Origin: CAYTRP01 sp964625145
GTDB taxonomy: Bacteria > Sumerlaeota > Sumerlaeia > SLMS01 > JAHLLQ01
DNA length: 7,516 nt
Direction: 5' to 3'
Assembly: GCA_964625145.1 (NCBI GenBank)
Contig: CAZVAQ010000165.1
Span: 1-7,516, forward strand
Shown: in pieces, positions 1 through 6,831 of the stretch
Numbering within the stretch: the first letter of the stretch is position 1
How the letters are laid out: each line of letters opens with the position of its first letter
Translations under genes and position numbers: made by a program
The notes under the pieces: model-generated
The model's input: the letters and a program-made list of their open reading frames with translations, nothing else
Told to the model about the DNA's origin: nothing
Database searches by the model: none

Positions 1-3000
1 CCCTGCTCCGCCAGATCCTCTCGCTGCAGGCTCAGACCCATGACCTGTACGACATCACCCTGCTCGATCCCGAAGGGGTCGCGCGCTATTCGCTCCATGG
101 CCTGGAAGACCATGACCATGACTATTCGGATGCGTTGTCGGAAGCGATGCGCGCCCATCAGCCGCGCTTTACCGGTTTCCATCGCCACGATGACGATATC
201 CCATCCCACGTGGGCGTCATCGCCCCCGTGTTCGATCCCGATGCGCCGGATACATGCATTGGCTCGATTGTACTGGCCATTGATGTGGCGGAGTATCTGT
301 ATCCCACCTTGTTTACCTGGCCCGCCCCCACAAACACGGGGGAGGTGATCCTGTTCACGCGCGATGGCAAGGAGATCGTGCTGCTGAGCAACCTGCGCAA
401 GCGCCCGGAGCAGACGCTTCGCCTGCGCATCCCCATCGATCGCCGCGAGGTCGCCCTGGTGATGGCCGCCGTTGGTGGCGACGGCCATGTCCGCGGGCTG
501 GACTACGACAACGACCCGGTCTGGGCGTATGTGGAAAGCATCCCGGACTCCCCATGGTACATCGTCACCAAGATGGATTCGGACGAGGCGTTGGCGGAAT
601 GGCGGACGCTGTCGCGGACGATCATCCTGCTGCTGGTGGCGGCGGCCGTGGGGATCGTGGCCTTCGGTCTGTTGTCATGGCAGGCTTACCGCACGGCCAT
701 GTTCCGGGCTGCGAGCGAGAGCGAGGACCGGTACCGCCAGCTCTTCGAGGATTCCCCCATCTCGCTGTGGGAGCAGGACATGTCGGCCGTCAAGGAACGG
801 CTGGATGAACTGCAACGCGATGGTGTCACCGACCTGGATGCGTACCTTCGGGAGAACCCGGACATCGTGACCGGGCTCATCCAGCGGATCAAGGTGCTGG
901 ATGTGAACCAGGCCACGCTGGCACTGGTGGGCGCCGAGAACAAAGAGCAACTGCTGGAGGCACTCCCCAGGATCATCCCGCCCGAATCGTTTCCCATCTT
1001 TGCGGGAGAGATGGCGGCGTTTGTTTCGGGACAGACCAGCGTCGGCGTGGAGGGCGTCATCCACACGTTGGCCGGTGACCCCGTCTATGTGGTGAGCAAG
1101 ATCTCCCTGGTGCCGGGCCATGAGAGCGATTGGGGCCGCGCGATCATCTCCTACATCAACATCACCGACCGCGTGCAGGCGGAAACGGATTTGCGCGACA
1201 CGAAAGCGCGCTACGACCAGATCGCGGCGCACTCGAACACCTTCGCGTGGGAGGTTGACGAGAGCGGACTCTATTCCTACGTGAGTCACTTGTCGCGCCA
1301 GGTCATCGGGTACGAGCCGGACGAGCTGGTCGGCAAGATGCACTTCTACGACATCTTCCCGCCCTCCGAGCGGGAGGCTTTCAAGGCGGAAGCGATCGCG
1401 ATCATCAAGTCCGGCATGGTCCTGAAGGATTACGAGAACCCGATCGTCACCAAGGACGGCCGCAACATCTGGGTCGCGACCGATGGATTTCCCGTGCGCG
1501 ATGATGATGGAAACATCATCGGCTACCGGGGAGCGGACACGGACATCACGCAGCGCCGCCAGGCCGAGACGAATTACCGCATGTTGTTCACGCAGATGCT
1601 CAACGGCTTCGCGCTGCACGAGATCATCCTGGACGAGCGGGGCCGGCCGGTCGACTATCGCTTCCTGACAGTCAATCCAGCATTTGAGCGATTGACGGGC
1701 CTGAAAGCCGCCGATCTCATCAACCGCCGCGTGAGCGAGGTGCTCCCACAGGCGGAATCCTTCTGGATTGAACTGTACGGCCGTGTCGCCCTGACCGGCA
1801 AACCGGAGTTCATCGAGCACCAATCCGGTCCGCTTGGAAGATACTTTGAAGTGGCCGCATTCTCCCCCGCACCGATGCACGCGGCGTGCATTTTCTCCGA
1901 TGTCACTTCCCGCAAGGTCGCCGAGCAGGCACGCCAGCAGAGCGAGGCGAAGTACCGTTTCCTGACCGAGAGCATCAAGGACATCATCTGGACGTTGGAT
2001 GTGGAGGCGCGGCGCTTCACGTATGTCAGCCCGGCGGCGACGATGCTGATGGGCTACACTCCGGAACAGATCATGGAGATGCCCATCTCCGCGATGCTAG
2101 ATCCCAAGTCCGTCGACGACATCGACCAACTGTTGACGCGCGAGTTGGAGGCGTTTCGCCAGAAGCAAGTCAGCGAGGAACCCAATTATCGCACGCGGGA
2201 AATGCTGCTGACCGCGCAGGACGGTTCGACGGTTTGGACGGAAGTCGTGACGCGGTTCTACCACAACCCGTGGACCGGCCGGGTGGAGCTGCACGGTGTG
2301 ACCCGCGACATCACGCGGCGCCGTGCACTGGAGGAAGAGCGCGAGATGCTGCGCAACCAGCTTCACCAAGCCCAAAAGCTGGAGTCCATCGGCCGTTTGG
2401 CCGGCGGCATCGCCCACGATTACAACAACATGCTGGGCGTGATCCTCGGGAACACCGAGTTGGCCCTGGAGCAGGTGCAGCCGGATTCAACGATACACGG
2501 CGACTTGATGGAGATCCGCAGCGCGGCCGAGCGCTCGGCGGTGCTCACGCGCCAGCTACTGGCCTTTGCGCGACGCCAGGACATTTCCCCCCGCGTGTTG
2601 GACTTCAACCAGACCGTCGAAAGCATGCTGCGCATGTTGCACCGCATGCTGGGGGAACTCATTGCGATCGAGTGGCGCCCCCAACGCGACTTGTGGCCCG
2701 TGCGCATGGACCCGTCCCAGATCGACCAGATTCTCGCCAACCTGTGCGTCAACGCCCGCGACGCCATCGACGAGAAGGGCGTCGTGGTCATCACCACCGG
2801 CAATGTCACGCTCGACACGAACGACTGCGCCAACCACATCGGTTTCCGGCCGGGAGATTTCATCCGCCTGTCAGTCACCGACGATGGTTGCGGCATGGAC
2901 GACCTGACGCTTGCGAGCATCTTCGAGCCGTTCTTCACGACAAAGTCCGACGGCAAGGGCACGGGCCTGGGCCTTGCCACGGTCTACGGCATCGTCAGCC

Positions 3001-3083
3001 AGAACAACGGCTTCATCGATGTGCAAAGCACACCGGGACAGGGGAGCACATTCCACATCTACATCCCGCGCCATCAAGGGTGA
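1..3083 (+). CDS. Cache/multi-PAS sensor histidine kinase, 5'-partial
   Basis: Membrane sensor kinase that would autophosphorylate on histidine and pass phosphate to a response regulator not in this window. The frame (codons from base 3) is open to the left edge, so the ATG at 135 is internal and the true start lies upstream. Bases 3-600 encode the distal part of a Cache-type extracytoplasmic sensor, including a DYDNDPVWAY...SPWYIVTKMD pattern typical of dCache kinases. One membrane helix follows at 618-680, with no recognisable HAMP domain. Four PAS-like segments lie at about 723-1170, 1209-1560, 1572-1926 and 1950-2340. The HisKA phospho-acceptor is in GGIAHDYNNML (His codon 2415-2417). The ATPase domain shows an N box (NLCVNARDAI, from 2739), a G1 box (DDGCGMD, from 2880) and a G2 box (GKGTGLGLA, from 2952). 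It ends at TGA 3081-3083 with no receiver domain. Kinase function is very likely; the ligand is unknown. Confidence 0.95.
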   Translation, partial: LLRQILSLQAQTHDLYDITLLDPEGVARYSLHGLEDHDHDYSDALSEAMRAHQPRFTGFHRHDDDIPSHVGVIAPVFDPDAPDTCIGSIVLAIDVAEYLYPTLFTWPAPTNTGEVILFTRDGKEIVLLSNLRKRPEQTLRLRIPIDRREVALVMAAVGGDGHVRGLDYDNDPVWAYVESIPDSPWYIVTKMDSDEALAEWRTLSRTIILLLVAAAVGIVAFGLLSWQAYRTAMFRAASESEDRYRQLFEDSPISLWEQDMSAVKERLDELQRDGVTDLDAYLRENPDIVTGLIQRIKVLDVNQATLALVGAENKEQLLEALPRIIPPESFPIFAGEMAAFVSGQTSVGVEGVIHTLAGDPVYVVSKISLVPGHESDWGRAIISYINITDRVQAETDLRDTKARYDQIAAHSNTFAWEVDESGLYSYVSHLSRQVIGYEPDELVGKMHFYDIFPPSEREAFKAEAIAIIKSGMVLKDYENPIVTKDGRNIWVATDGFPVRDDDGNIIGYRGADTDITQRRQAETNYRMLFTQMLNGFALHEIILDERGRPVDYRFLTVNPAFERLTGLKAADLINRRVSEVLPQAESFWIELYGRVALTGKPEFIEHQSGPLGRYFEVAAFSPAPMHAACIFSDVTSRKVAEQARQQSEAKYRFLTESIKDIIWTLDVEARRFTYVSPAATMLMGYTPEQIMEMPISAMLDPKSVDDIDQLLTRELEAFRQKQVSEEPNYRTREMLLTAQDGSTVWTEVVTRFYHNPWTGRVELHGVTRDITRRRALEEEREMLRNQLHQAQKLESIGRLAGGIAHDYNNMLGVILGNTELALEQVQPDSTIHGDLMEIRSAAERSAVLTRQLLAFARRQDISPRVLDFNQTVESMLRMLHRMLGELIAIEWRPQRDLWPVRMDPSQIDQILANLCVNARDAIDEKGVVVITTGNVTLDTNDCANHIGFRPGDFIRLSVTDDGCGMDDLTLASIFEPFFTTKSDGKGTGLGLATVYGIVSQNNGFIDVQSTPGQGSTFHIYIPRHQG

Positions 3084-3173
3084 GGGCGGCGACTGCCAAC
3101 GGCGAGGATGTGGATGCGCTCGCGGGTGGGCCAACGTCTGATGATCCGCCGAGATGGCGCGGGTCGGGAATTT

Positions 3174-4816
3174 CTACTGCTGGGCTTCAAACTCCTCGTA
3201 CATTTTGATAATCGCCAGGACGAAATCACGGTATTCGATCTCCTGTTCGTCGACCGGTGGGCGGCGCGCGAAGAGGCGCCGGACGGAGTCCGNNNNNNNN
3301 NNNNNNNNNNNNNNNNNNNNNNNNNNNNNNNNNNNNNNNNNNNNNNNNNNNNNNNNNNNNNNNNNNNNNNNNNNNNNNNNNNNNNNNNNNNNCGATTGGC
3401 AAAGACATCGTCGTCGACAAAATTGGAGATGAGGGCCGAGGCGATGAGTTCGGCCGACTTGTCATCGCGCGCCGCGACCAGAAAGGCGGTCAGGTTGAGT
3501 TGCCGCGTGGGATCTGATACCCGGGCCAATTCATCACGCACCAACTGCAACAGCGGCTCGCGATGCGGCGCGACGGTGGTGGTGACGTTCGCGGCGGCGA
3601 GCCATGTCGGCTCGTACTCCACGATGTCCTGCAGGGACGGGACGCCGAAGCATCCGCCCTCAAACTCCGGACTTCGCGGGGCCAACAGGAGGCCGATGCG
3701 CGAGGCCCGCCAGTAGTCGATGCCTTTGTAGGAGGCGACGACCTCCGGCAGAAGCCGCCGGTTCTCCTCGTGCAGCAGCATTGCCGGGTTGTGAATGAGG
3801 AACACACTCAACGCCCGGCGATGATGTTTCCAACTCCATTCGCTCGTGTTCAGGATGATGTCGCGCAACATGGGAGCGGATTGCGGAAAGGTGCCCTCCA
3901 ACATCCACCACGCCATGTGCCGGTTGCCGCGCGCGGGATGCAGCTCGTACTCGCCTTCGATGATGGCATCTCCGTCATGCCACAACCTTGCCAGCCGTAG
4001 CATGGCCGATTGCTGCGCGGGCGTGGCTTTCCGGTAGCCTTCGAACCGGGCCTGTCCGTGGCCATAGGCGAGATACCACCACGACGTGTCCGAGGCGCGC
4101 AGGCCCTCCGGCCCATACATGGCCGCAAGGAACAGCAGCGAGGAGAGCAGCGTCTGTTGCTGGTCAAAGGGATGCCAGCCCTCTGGCGGCGGGGCCTTGA
4201 CCTGCCGGGCGCAGCGGTCTGTGAGTACGGCAAGCCACGTGTCCCAATCCTCCTGCAGGCCGACAAGATAGAACTCGCACGAGGCATGAGCGTTACCGCG
4301 GATGGCGTCATCGCCGAGTTGATCCAGCAGCGTGTTGGCCAACACGCGGGGGGAGGCATCGAGCGCGGGATTGGCCGCCAGAGACAGCAGGGGCTGGGCT
4401 CCCCACCGGATGTCCCAGCGTGCGAGGGATTCGACCGCTGCCATGCGGATCGATTCGGCTATGGGGTCGTCCGGCGCCACCGGCGCGGCGCGGCGAGTCG
4501 CCAGATACAAGGCGCAAGCCATCGGCACGTCGCCCGTGGCGAGAGCCTCCGCGGCACGGTCGAGGGCCCCTTGCGGCGCCGGGTGGAGGAACGTGCGGTA
4601 GGACGCGCGCAAGGCGGGCAATTGCCATGCTTCGTGACCTGGATCGACAAGCAAGCTGGGGGCGACCTCGGCTATGGCCGCGGCGGGCATGGTCTCTTCA
4701 GGATTTTGGCAAGAGTCGACAAGGGGGCTCGTGGCCGCGAGGGCCAGCAGCAGAGCGGGCAGGAGAGGCATGGGAACAGGGCCGGAACAAGAGGGGGTGG
4801 AGACAACGACAAGCAT
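3174..4816 (-). CDS. Predicted exported protein of unknown family, interrupted by assembly gap
   Basis: I do not recognise the family. The N-terminus is hydrophobic (MPLLPALLLALAATSPLVDSC), indicating export. The cysteine could be a lipobox cysteine, but Asp at -2 is unusual. ATG at 4814-4816 or ATG at 4769-4771 could start it; the latter sits directly before the hydrophobic stretch. Neither has a clear Shine-Dalgarno, and the frame is closed by a stop at 4844-4846. The body (474 codons before the gap) looks alpha-helical, with HEAT/TPR-like helix pairs in its first third and a Trp/Tyr-rich middle (DTSWWYLAYGHG). Bases 3293-3392 are N. Past the gap, the frame that continues literally is Arg/Ser/Pro-rich and implausible. 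A different minus frame encodes 38 plausible residues ending YEEFEAQQ at TAG (3174-3176). I take that as the real C-terminus, so the gap is not truly 100 bases. The gene is convergent with the kinase, with 90 bases between them. Confidence 0.75.
3293..3392. other. Assembly gap of 100 N
   Basis: Exactly 100 unresolved bases, the conventional placeholder for a scaffold gap of unknown size. It lies inside the minus-strand exported-protein gene. Two bases of incomplete codon remain on each side when the two coding frames are fitted. The missing length should therefore leave remainder 2 on division by 3, which 100 does not. Confidence 0.97.
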
Positions 4817-4989
4817 AGCGCTGTGCCGGGCGTGTGAAGAACGTCAATGAGGGATTGGGCGGAGTCTAACTCTTTCCTTGGACCGGTCAGATTGAACTTG
4901 CACCGGTGGACGATAAAGCGGTTGAGTGGCGGGTACCGGTTGGCCGGTGTGTGGTCCATTGATCCCCAGAATGCAGCACGGACGGTATC
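4817..4989. promoter_or_regulatory. Divergent intergenic region with three ACCGGT palindromes
   Basis: This 173-base region separates the minus-strand exported protein from the plus-strand gene starting at 4990, so it should carry both promoters. I see no convincing -35/-10 pair. The palindrome ACCGGT occurs at 4882-4887, 4902-4907 and 4935-4940, with a partial CCGGT copy just after. The first two copies are 20 bases apart start to start, about two helical turns, as expected for a dimeric repressor or activator binding one face. The binding role is inferred only. No coding frame in the region looks real. Confidence 0.35.
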
Positions 4990-5835
4990 TTGGCTCCTTC
5001 CCCCTCCCTCTCCCAATCGTCAGTACAGGTGGTTTTCGATTCCTCGAGCGAACTTCAAAGCGATGCAGCCGCGGTGTTGGCGGCGAGCGTCCCACAGGTC
5101 GCCATCGGCGGGCCCCTTGCCGGGCATGACCAGCGGTTGGCAGGCTTGATCTGCCTGGACGCGGATCTCTTTGATGAGCTGCCGCCGGGCGACCGGGCGG
5201 CTGCTTGGTACGCTCCCTTGGCGTGGCATCGCGATGCGGTGGTCCTGCCGTCCACAGTGCCGGGACATGTCCTGCTGTTGCGGCAGGCGCTGGCGGAGTT
5301 GTTCCCGCGCTCGCAGTGCCGGCAGTGGGCGTATCCGCTGGGCCCGGTGTCGCAGCGCCGGGTGGATCGCGAATCCGCCCGCCAACGCCTGGGCATTTCG
5401 CCGGGGCGGTTGGCCGTGTTCTGCCGCGAGGAGAGTTCGCCGCTGATGCGGGTGATGAAGGCTCTGGAAAATGACGAGCGCGTGACGGTGCTGACGCCGG
5501 AGGAGTCGGCCGGACCGCAAACCGCCGAGGAGCGCGCGCGCGAGGCGGTGGTGATGACGGCGTGCGATCTGATCCTGGCGGAATCGTCGGCCCGCGCGGT
5601 GGCGGAGTCGTTGGCTCATGGAGTGCCGCTGGCGGCTCTTGTGCGCGACGAAGGGGACGCCAACGCGCGGTTCCTGGCCGAGGCGGGTGCTGGAATCGTG
5701 GCCGAGCGCCCGGGCGAGATGCTGATGCTGGTGGACGCTCTGGCCGGTGATTACCCGGCGGAGATCGCGCGCATGCGGCGCGCGATGGAACCATTTCGCA
5801 TGAGCACCGAAGTGCGGGTTCCGAGTCCTGTTTAA
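4990..5835 (+). CDS. Putative GT-B-like (MurG/UgtP C-domain-like) protein
   Basis: Predicted soluble protein of about 281 residues. The second half resembles the nucleotide-sugar-binding domain of GT-B glycosyltransferases. A linker (YPLGPV, residues 115-120) leads into ARQRLGI (130-136). An ACDLILAESSA segment then runs into AESLAHGVPLAALV (about 181-208), matching the usual pattern of a displayed Asp followed by E-A-L-x-x-G-x-P, and EGDANARFLAEAGAGIVA follows (211-228). The N-terminal half is short (about 110 residues) and lacks the Gly-rich GGxG loop of MurG, so this may be a diverged or inactive relative, and no substrate can be assigned. The frame opens after a stop at 4960-4962. TTG at 4990 is the first start codon, and GTG at 5029 is an alternative; neither has a strong ribosome binding site. 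The ending is TAA at 5833-5835. The opposite strand also has a long open frame, but it is Pro/Arg-rich and looks like a shadow. Confidence 0.6.
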   Translation: MAPSPSLSQSSVQVVFDSSSELQSDAAAVLAASVPQVAIGGPLAGHDQRLAGLICLDADLFDELPPGDRAAAWYAPLAWHRDAVVLPSTVPGHVLLLRQALAELFPRSQCRQWAYPLGPVSQRRVDRESARQRLGISPGRLAVFCREESSPLMRVMKALENDERVTVLTPEESAGPQTAEERAREAVVMTACDLILAESSARAVAESLAHGVPLAALVRDEGDANARFLAEAGAGIVAERPGEMLMLVDALAGDYPAEIARMRRAMEPFRMSTEVRVPSPV

Positions 5836-5936
5836 TAGTTGGTGTGGCCCGGTTACTGGTTCAAGAGTTGGCCTCCCTTGCGGGGAGCCGGGGGGCAGGA
5901 ATATGGATTGCGGGAGGCGGAGGTGTGGTCTAGTAG

Positions 5937-5951
5937 GGTGTGAGCTTCACC
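5937..5951. promoter_or_regulatory. Candidate autoregulatory operator palindrome
   Basis: The sequence reads GGTG, two bases, AGCT, one base, CACC, forming an imperfect inverted repeat centred on AGCT. It lies 21-35 bases before the antitoxin ATG, immediately ahead of its Shine-Dalgarno. Type II antitoxins usually repress their own operon by binding palindromes in this position. That link is inferred from position and shape; repeats this short also occur by chance. Confidence 0.3.
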
Positions 5952-5955
5952 TAGC

Positions 5956-5962
5956 GGAAGGA
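5956..5962 (+). promoter_or_regulatory. Ribosome binding site of the antitoxin gene
   Basis: GGAAGGA lies 9 bases before the ATG at 5972-5974. This decides the start: the frame is open further upstream, but the added residues (from 5903) are Cys/Arg-rich and unlike the family, whereas proteins from 5972 begin in the expected way. Confidence 0.75.
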
Positions 5963-5971
5963 TGCGCAAAA

Positions 5972-6223
5972 ATGGCGGTCTACGAATTGGAAATGCCCGA
6001 TGAACTGATGGCGGAGCTTCATTTGGATGGCGAGATGCTTTCCGGCGAAGCGCGCAAGGCCTTGGCCGCTGTTTGGTACTCGAAGGGTTCGTTGTCGCAG
6101 GAAACGGCGGCAAGGATGGCGGCAATGGACCGCGCCTCGTTTTTGATGTTCTTGAAGACGGCACGCATCGAGACCTTCAAAGTTGATCCTGATGACCTGG
6201 ATCGGGAACTGAGCCTTGGATAG
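5972..6223 (+). CDS. UPF0175 family antitoxin
   Basis: Small protein of 83 residues, of normal length for UPF0175. It is the expected antitoxin of the downstream PIN-like toxin: it would bind and neutralise the toxin and probably repress the operon. It opens with a short beta strand and ELEMPDELM, a typical family start. A helical segment follows (GEARKALAAVWYSKGSLSQE, about residues 25-44). Then comes the characteristic helix-turn-helix-like block in which small residues of TAARMAAMDR are followed by ASFLMFLKTARI (about 45-66). The acidic tail (VDPDDLDREL) would be the toxin-contacting part by analogy. The Shine-Dalgarno is good. The stop TAG at 6221-6223 lies inside the start of the toxin gene, so the two are almost certainly co-transcribed and translationally coupled. 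Confidence 0.88.
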   Translation: MAVYELEMPDELMAELHLDGEMLSGEARKALAAVWYSKGSLSQETAARMAAMDRASFLMFLKTARIETFKVDPDDLDRELSLG

Positions 6224-6710
6224 GGCGGCCGTTTGTGATGCCTCGCCGATTATCTTGTTTTCAGCGGCGGAGCGGATGAATCTATTGCGCAGAGTCATTG
6301 GCGAACTGCTCATTCCTGCAGCCGTTGCAAGCGAGATCGAAGCCGGGGGGCGGAATTGCCCTGCGGCTGTTGCCATACACGGGGAGCCCTGGATCAGGAT
6401 CGTCGACTCAGGGCCAAGCTTGCCAGAGTTGAGTGGAATGCGCCTGGGATCAGGTGAATTAAGCGTCCTAAGCATCGCTTTTACCCTGCCCGGCGCCGTA
6501 GCAGTTCTTGATGACCTGGCAGCGAGGAAGGCAGCGGCTTCCTTGCAGATCCCTGTTCGAGGATCTCTTGGAATCTGTCTGGTTGCAAAGCAGCGTGGGC
6601 TGATCTCTTCAGCGGGGCAGGTCATCGCTGACCTGCTGGAAGCTGGACTGTACTTGCATGACTCCACGCTCCAAATGGCCTTGTCGCGAGTTGGAGAGGA
6701 CTGGCCCTGA
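6216..6710 (+). CDS. DUF3368 PIN-like toxin (putative ribonuclease)
   Basis: Protein of 164 residues with the DUF3368 pattern of VapC-like PIN domains, metal-dependent ribonucleases that act on RNA when free of antitoxin. The N-terminus VCDASPIILFSA carries the first catalytic Asp (residue 8). LLRRVIGELLIPAAVASEIEAG follows, giving acidic positions at 40 and 42. LGSGELSVLSIA places an acidic residue at 81, and AVLDDLAARKAA gives Asp 99/100. The C-terminal part GSLGICLVAKQRGLI and LLEAGLYL is family-typical. All expected acidic positions appear present, so the domain looks intact. The only possible start that keeps the first Asp is TTG at 6216-6218, because TGA at 6210-6212 closes the frame. 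It therefore overlaps the antitoxin by 8 bases. Two sampled 60-base lines are about 52% GC against about 67% in the upstream gene, consistent with acquisition by transfer. RNase activity is inferred from the family. Confidence 0.87.
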   Translation: MDRAAVCDASPIILFSAAERMNLLRRVIGELLIPAAVASEIEAGGRNCPAAVAIHGEPWIRIVDSGPSLPELSGMRLGSGELSVLSIAFTLPGAVAVLDDLAARKAAASLQIPVRGSLGICLVAKQRGLISSAGQVIADLLEAGLYLHDSTLQMALSRVGEDWP

Positions 6711-6730
6711 TGGTTGCCGATTCCGCTTCA

Positions 6731-6748
6731 TCAACCAAATTTTGTTGA
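6731..6748. repeat. Near-perfect 18-base AT-rich palindrome
   Basis: Outer arms TCAAC and GTTGA flank a centre of AAATTT, with one mismatched pair on the inside of the arms, so 16 of 18 positions are symmetric. It lies 21 bases after the toxin stop and about 84 bases before the next start. It could be a protein-binding site or a weak hairpin. It lacks the GC stem and T tail of a standard terminator. Confidence 0.5.
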
Positions 6749-6817
6749 GCGCGCTTGAATTTCCTCGCCCATGACTAGGTACGGCATGAAGCAGGACAAG
6801 ATAGAGATACAATCGCC

Positions 6818-6824
6818 GGGAGGG
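6818..6824 (+). promoter_or_regulatory. Ribosome binding site of the 3'-end exported-protein gene
   Basis: GGGAGGG lies 7 bases before the ATG at 6832-6834. The frame is closed upstream by TAG at 6802-6804 with no other start between, so the start is well fixed. Confidence 0.75.
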
Positions 6825-6831
6825 CTTCGAC

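Larger units (their letters stand above)
5836..5971. promoter_or_regulatory. Intergenic region upstream of the toxin-antitoxin operon
   Basis: This 136-base non-coding stretch must contain the promoter of the toxin-antitoxin pair. A CTCCC/GGGAG inverted repeat with a 5-base loop lies near 5870-5890. It has no following T run, so I do not call it a terminator. An interrupted palindrome lies just before the antitoxin ribosome binding site and is listed separately. No clear -35/-10 pair is visible. Confidence 0.4.
6711..6831. promoter_or_regulatory. Intergenic region before the exported-protein gene
   Basis: This 121-base non-coding, comparatively AT-rich gap follows the toxin gene. It contains a near-perfect 18-base palindrome at 6731-6748 (listed separately) and a -10-like TACAAT at 6808-6813. 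No matching -35 is present at the right distance, so the promoter is only suggested. Confidence 0.35.

Noticed and set aside
675..1880. Minus-strand open frame of about 401 codons
   Set aside because: Lies wholly antisense to the kinase PAS region; composition is Arg/Asp/His/Val-rich with no recognisable domain, typical of a shadow in GC-rich DNA.
3084..3173. Bidirectional terminator between the convergent genes
   Set aside because: The only hairpin I found is a 4-base CGCC/GGCG stem with no T or A tract; too weak to call.
1886..3208. Plus-strand open frame of about 440 codons overlapping the kinase core
   Set aside because: Out-of-frame shadow of the HisKA-HATPase region; Arg/His/Gly/Pro-rich, no domain, and the kinase motifs in the other frame are unambiguous.
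4010..4837. Plus-strand open frame of about 275 codons opposite the exported protein
   Set aside because: Gly/Arg-rich shadow; the minus frame has a signal sequence and normal protein composition.
4893..4913. TTGAAC followed by GATAAA as a sigma-70 promoter
   Set aside because: The spacer is only about 14 bases and the -10 match is poor.
4844..5794. Minus-strand open frame of about 316 codons opposite the GT-like gene
   Set aside because: Extremely Pro/Arg/Ala-rich and of low complexity; the plus-strand frame shows an ordered GT-B-like pattern instead.
5872..5890. CTCCC/GGGAG hairpin as a terminator after the GT-like gene
   Set aside because: Only a 5-base stem and no T run after it, so not supported as an intrinsic terminator.
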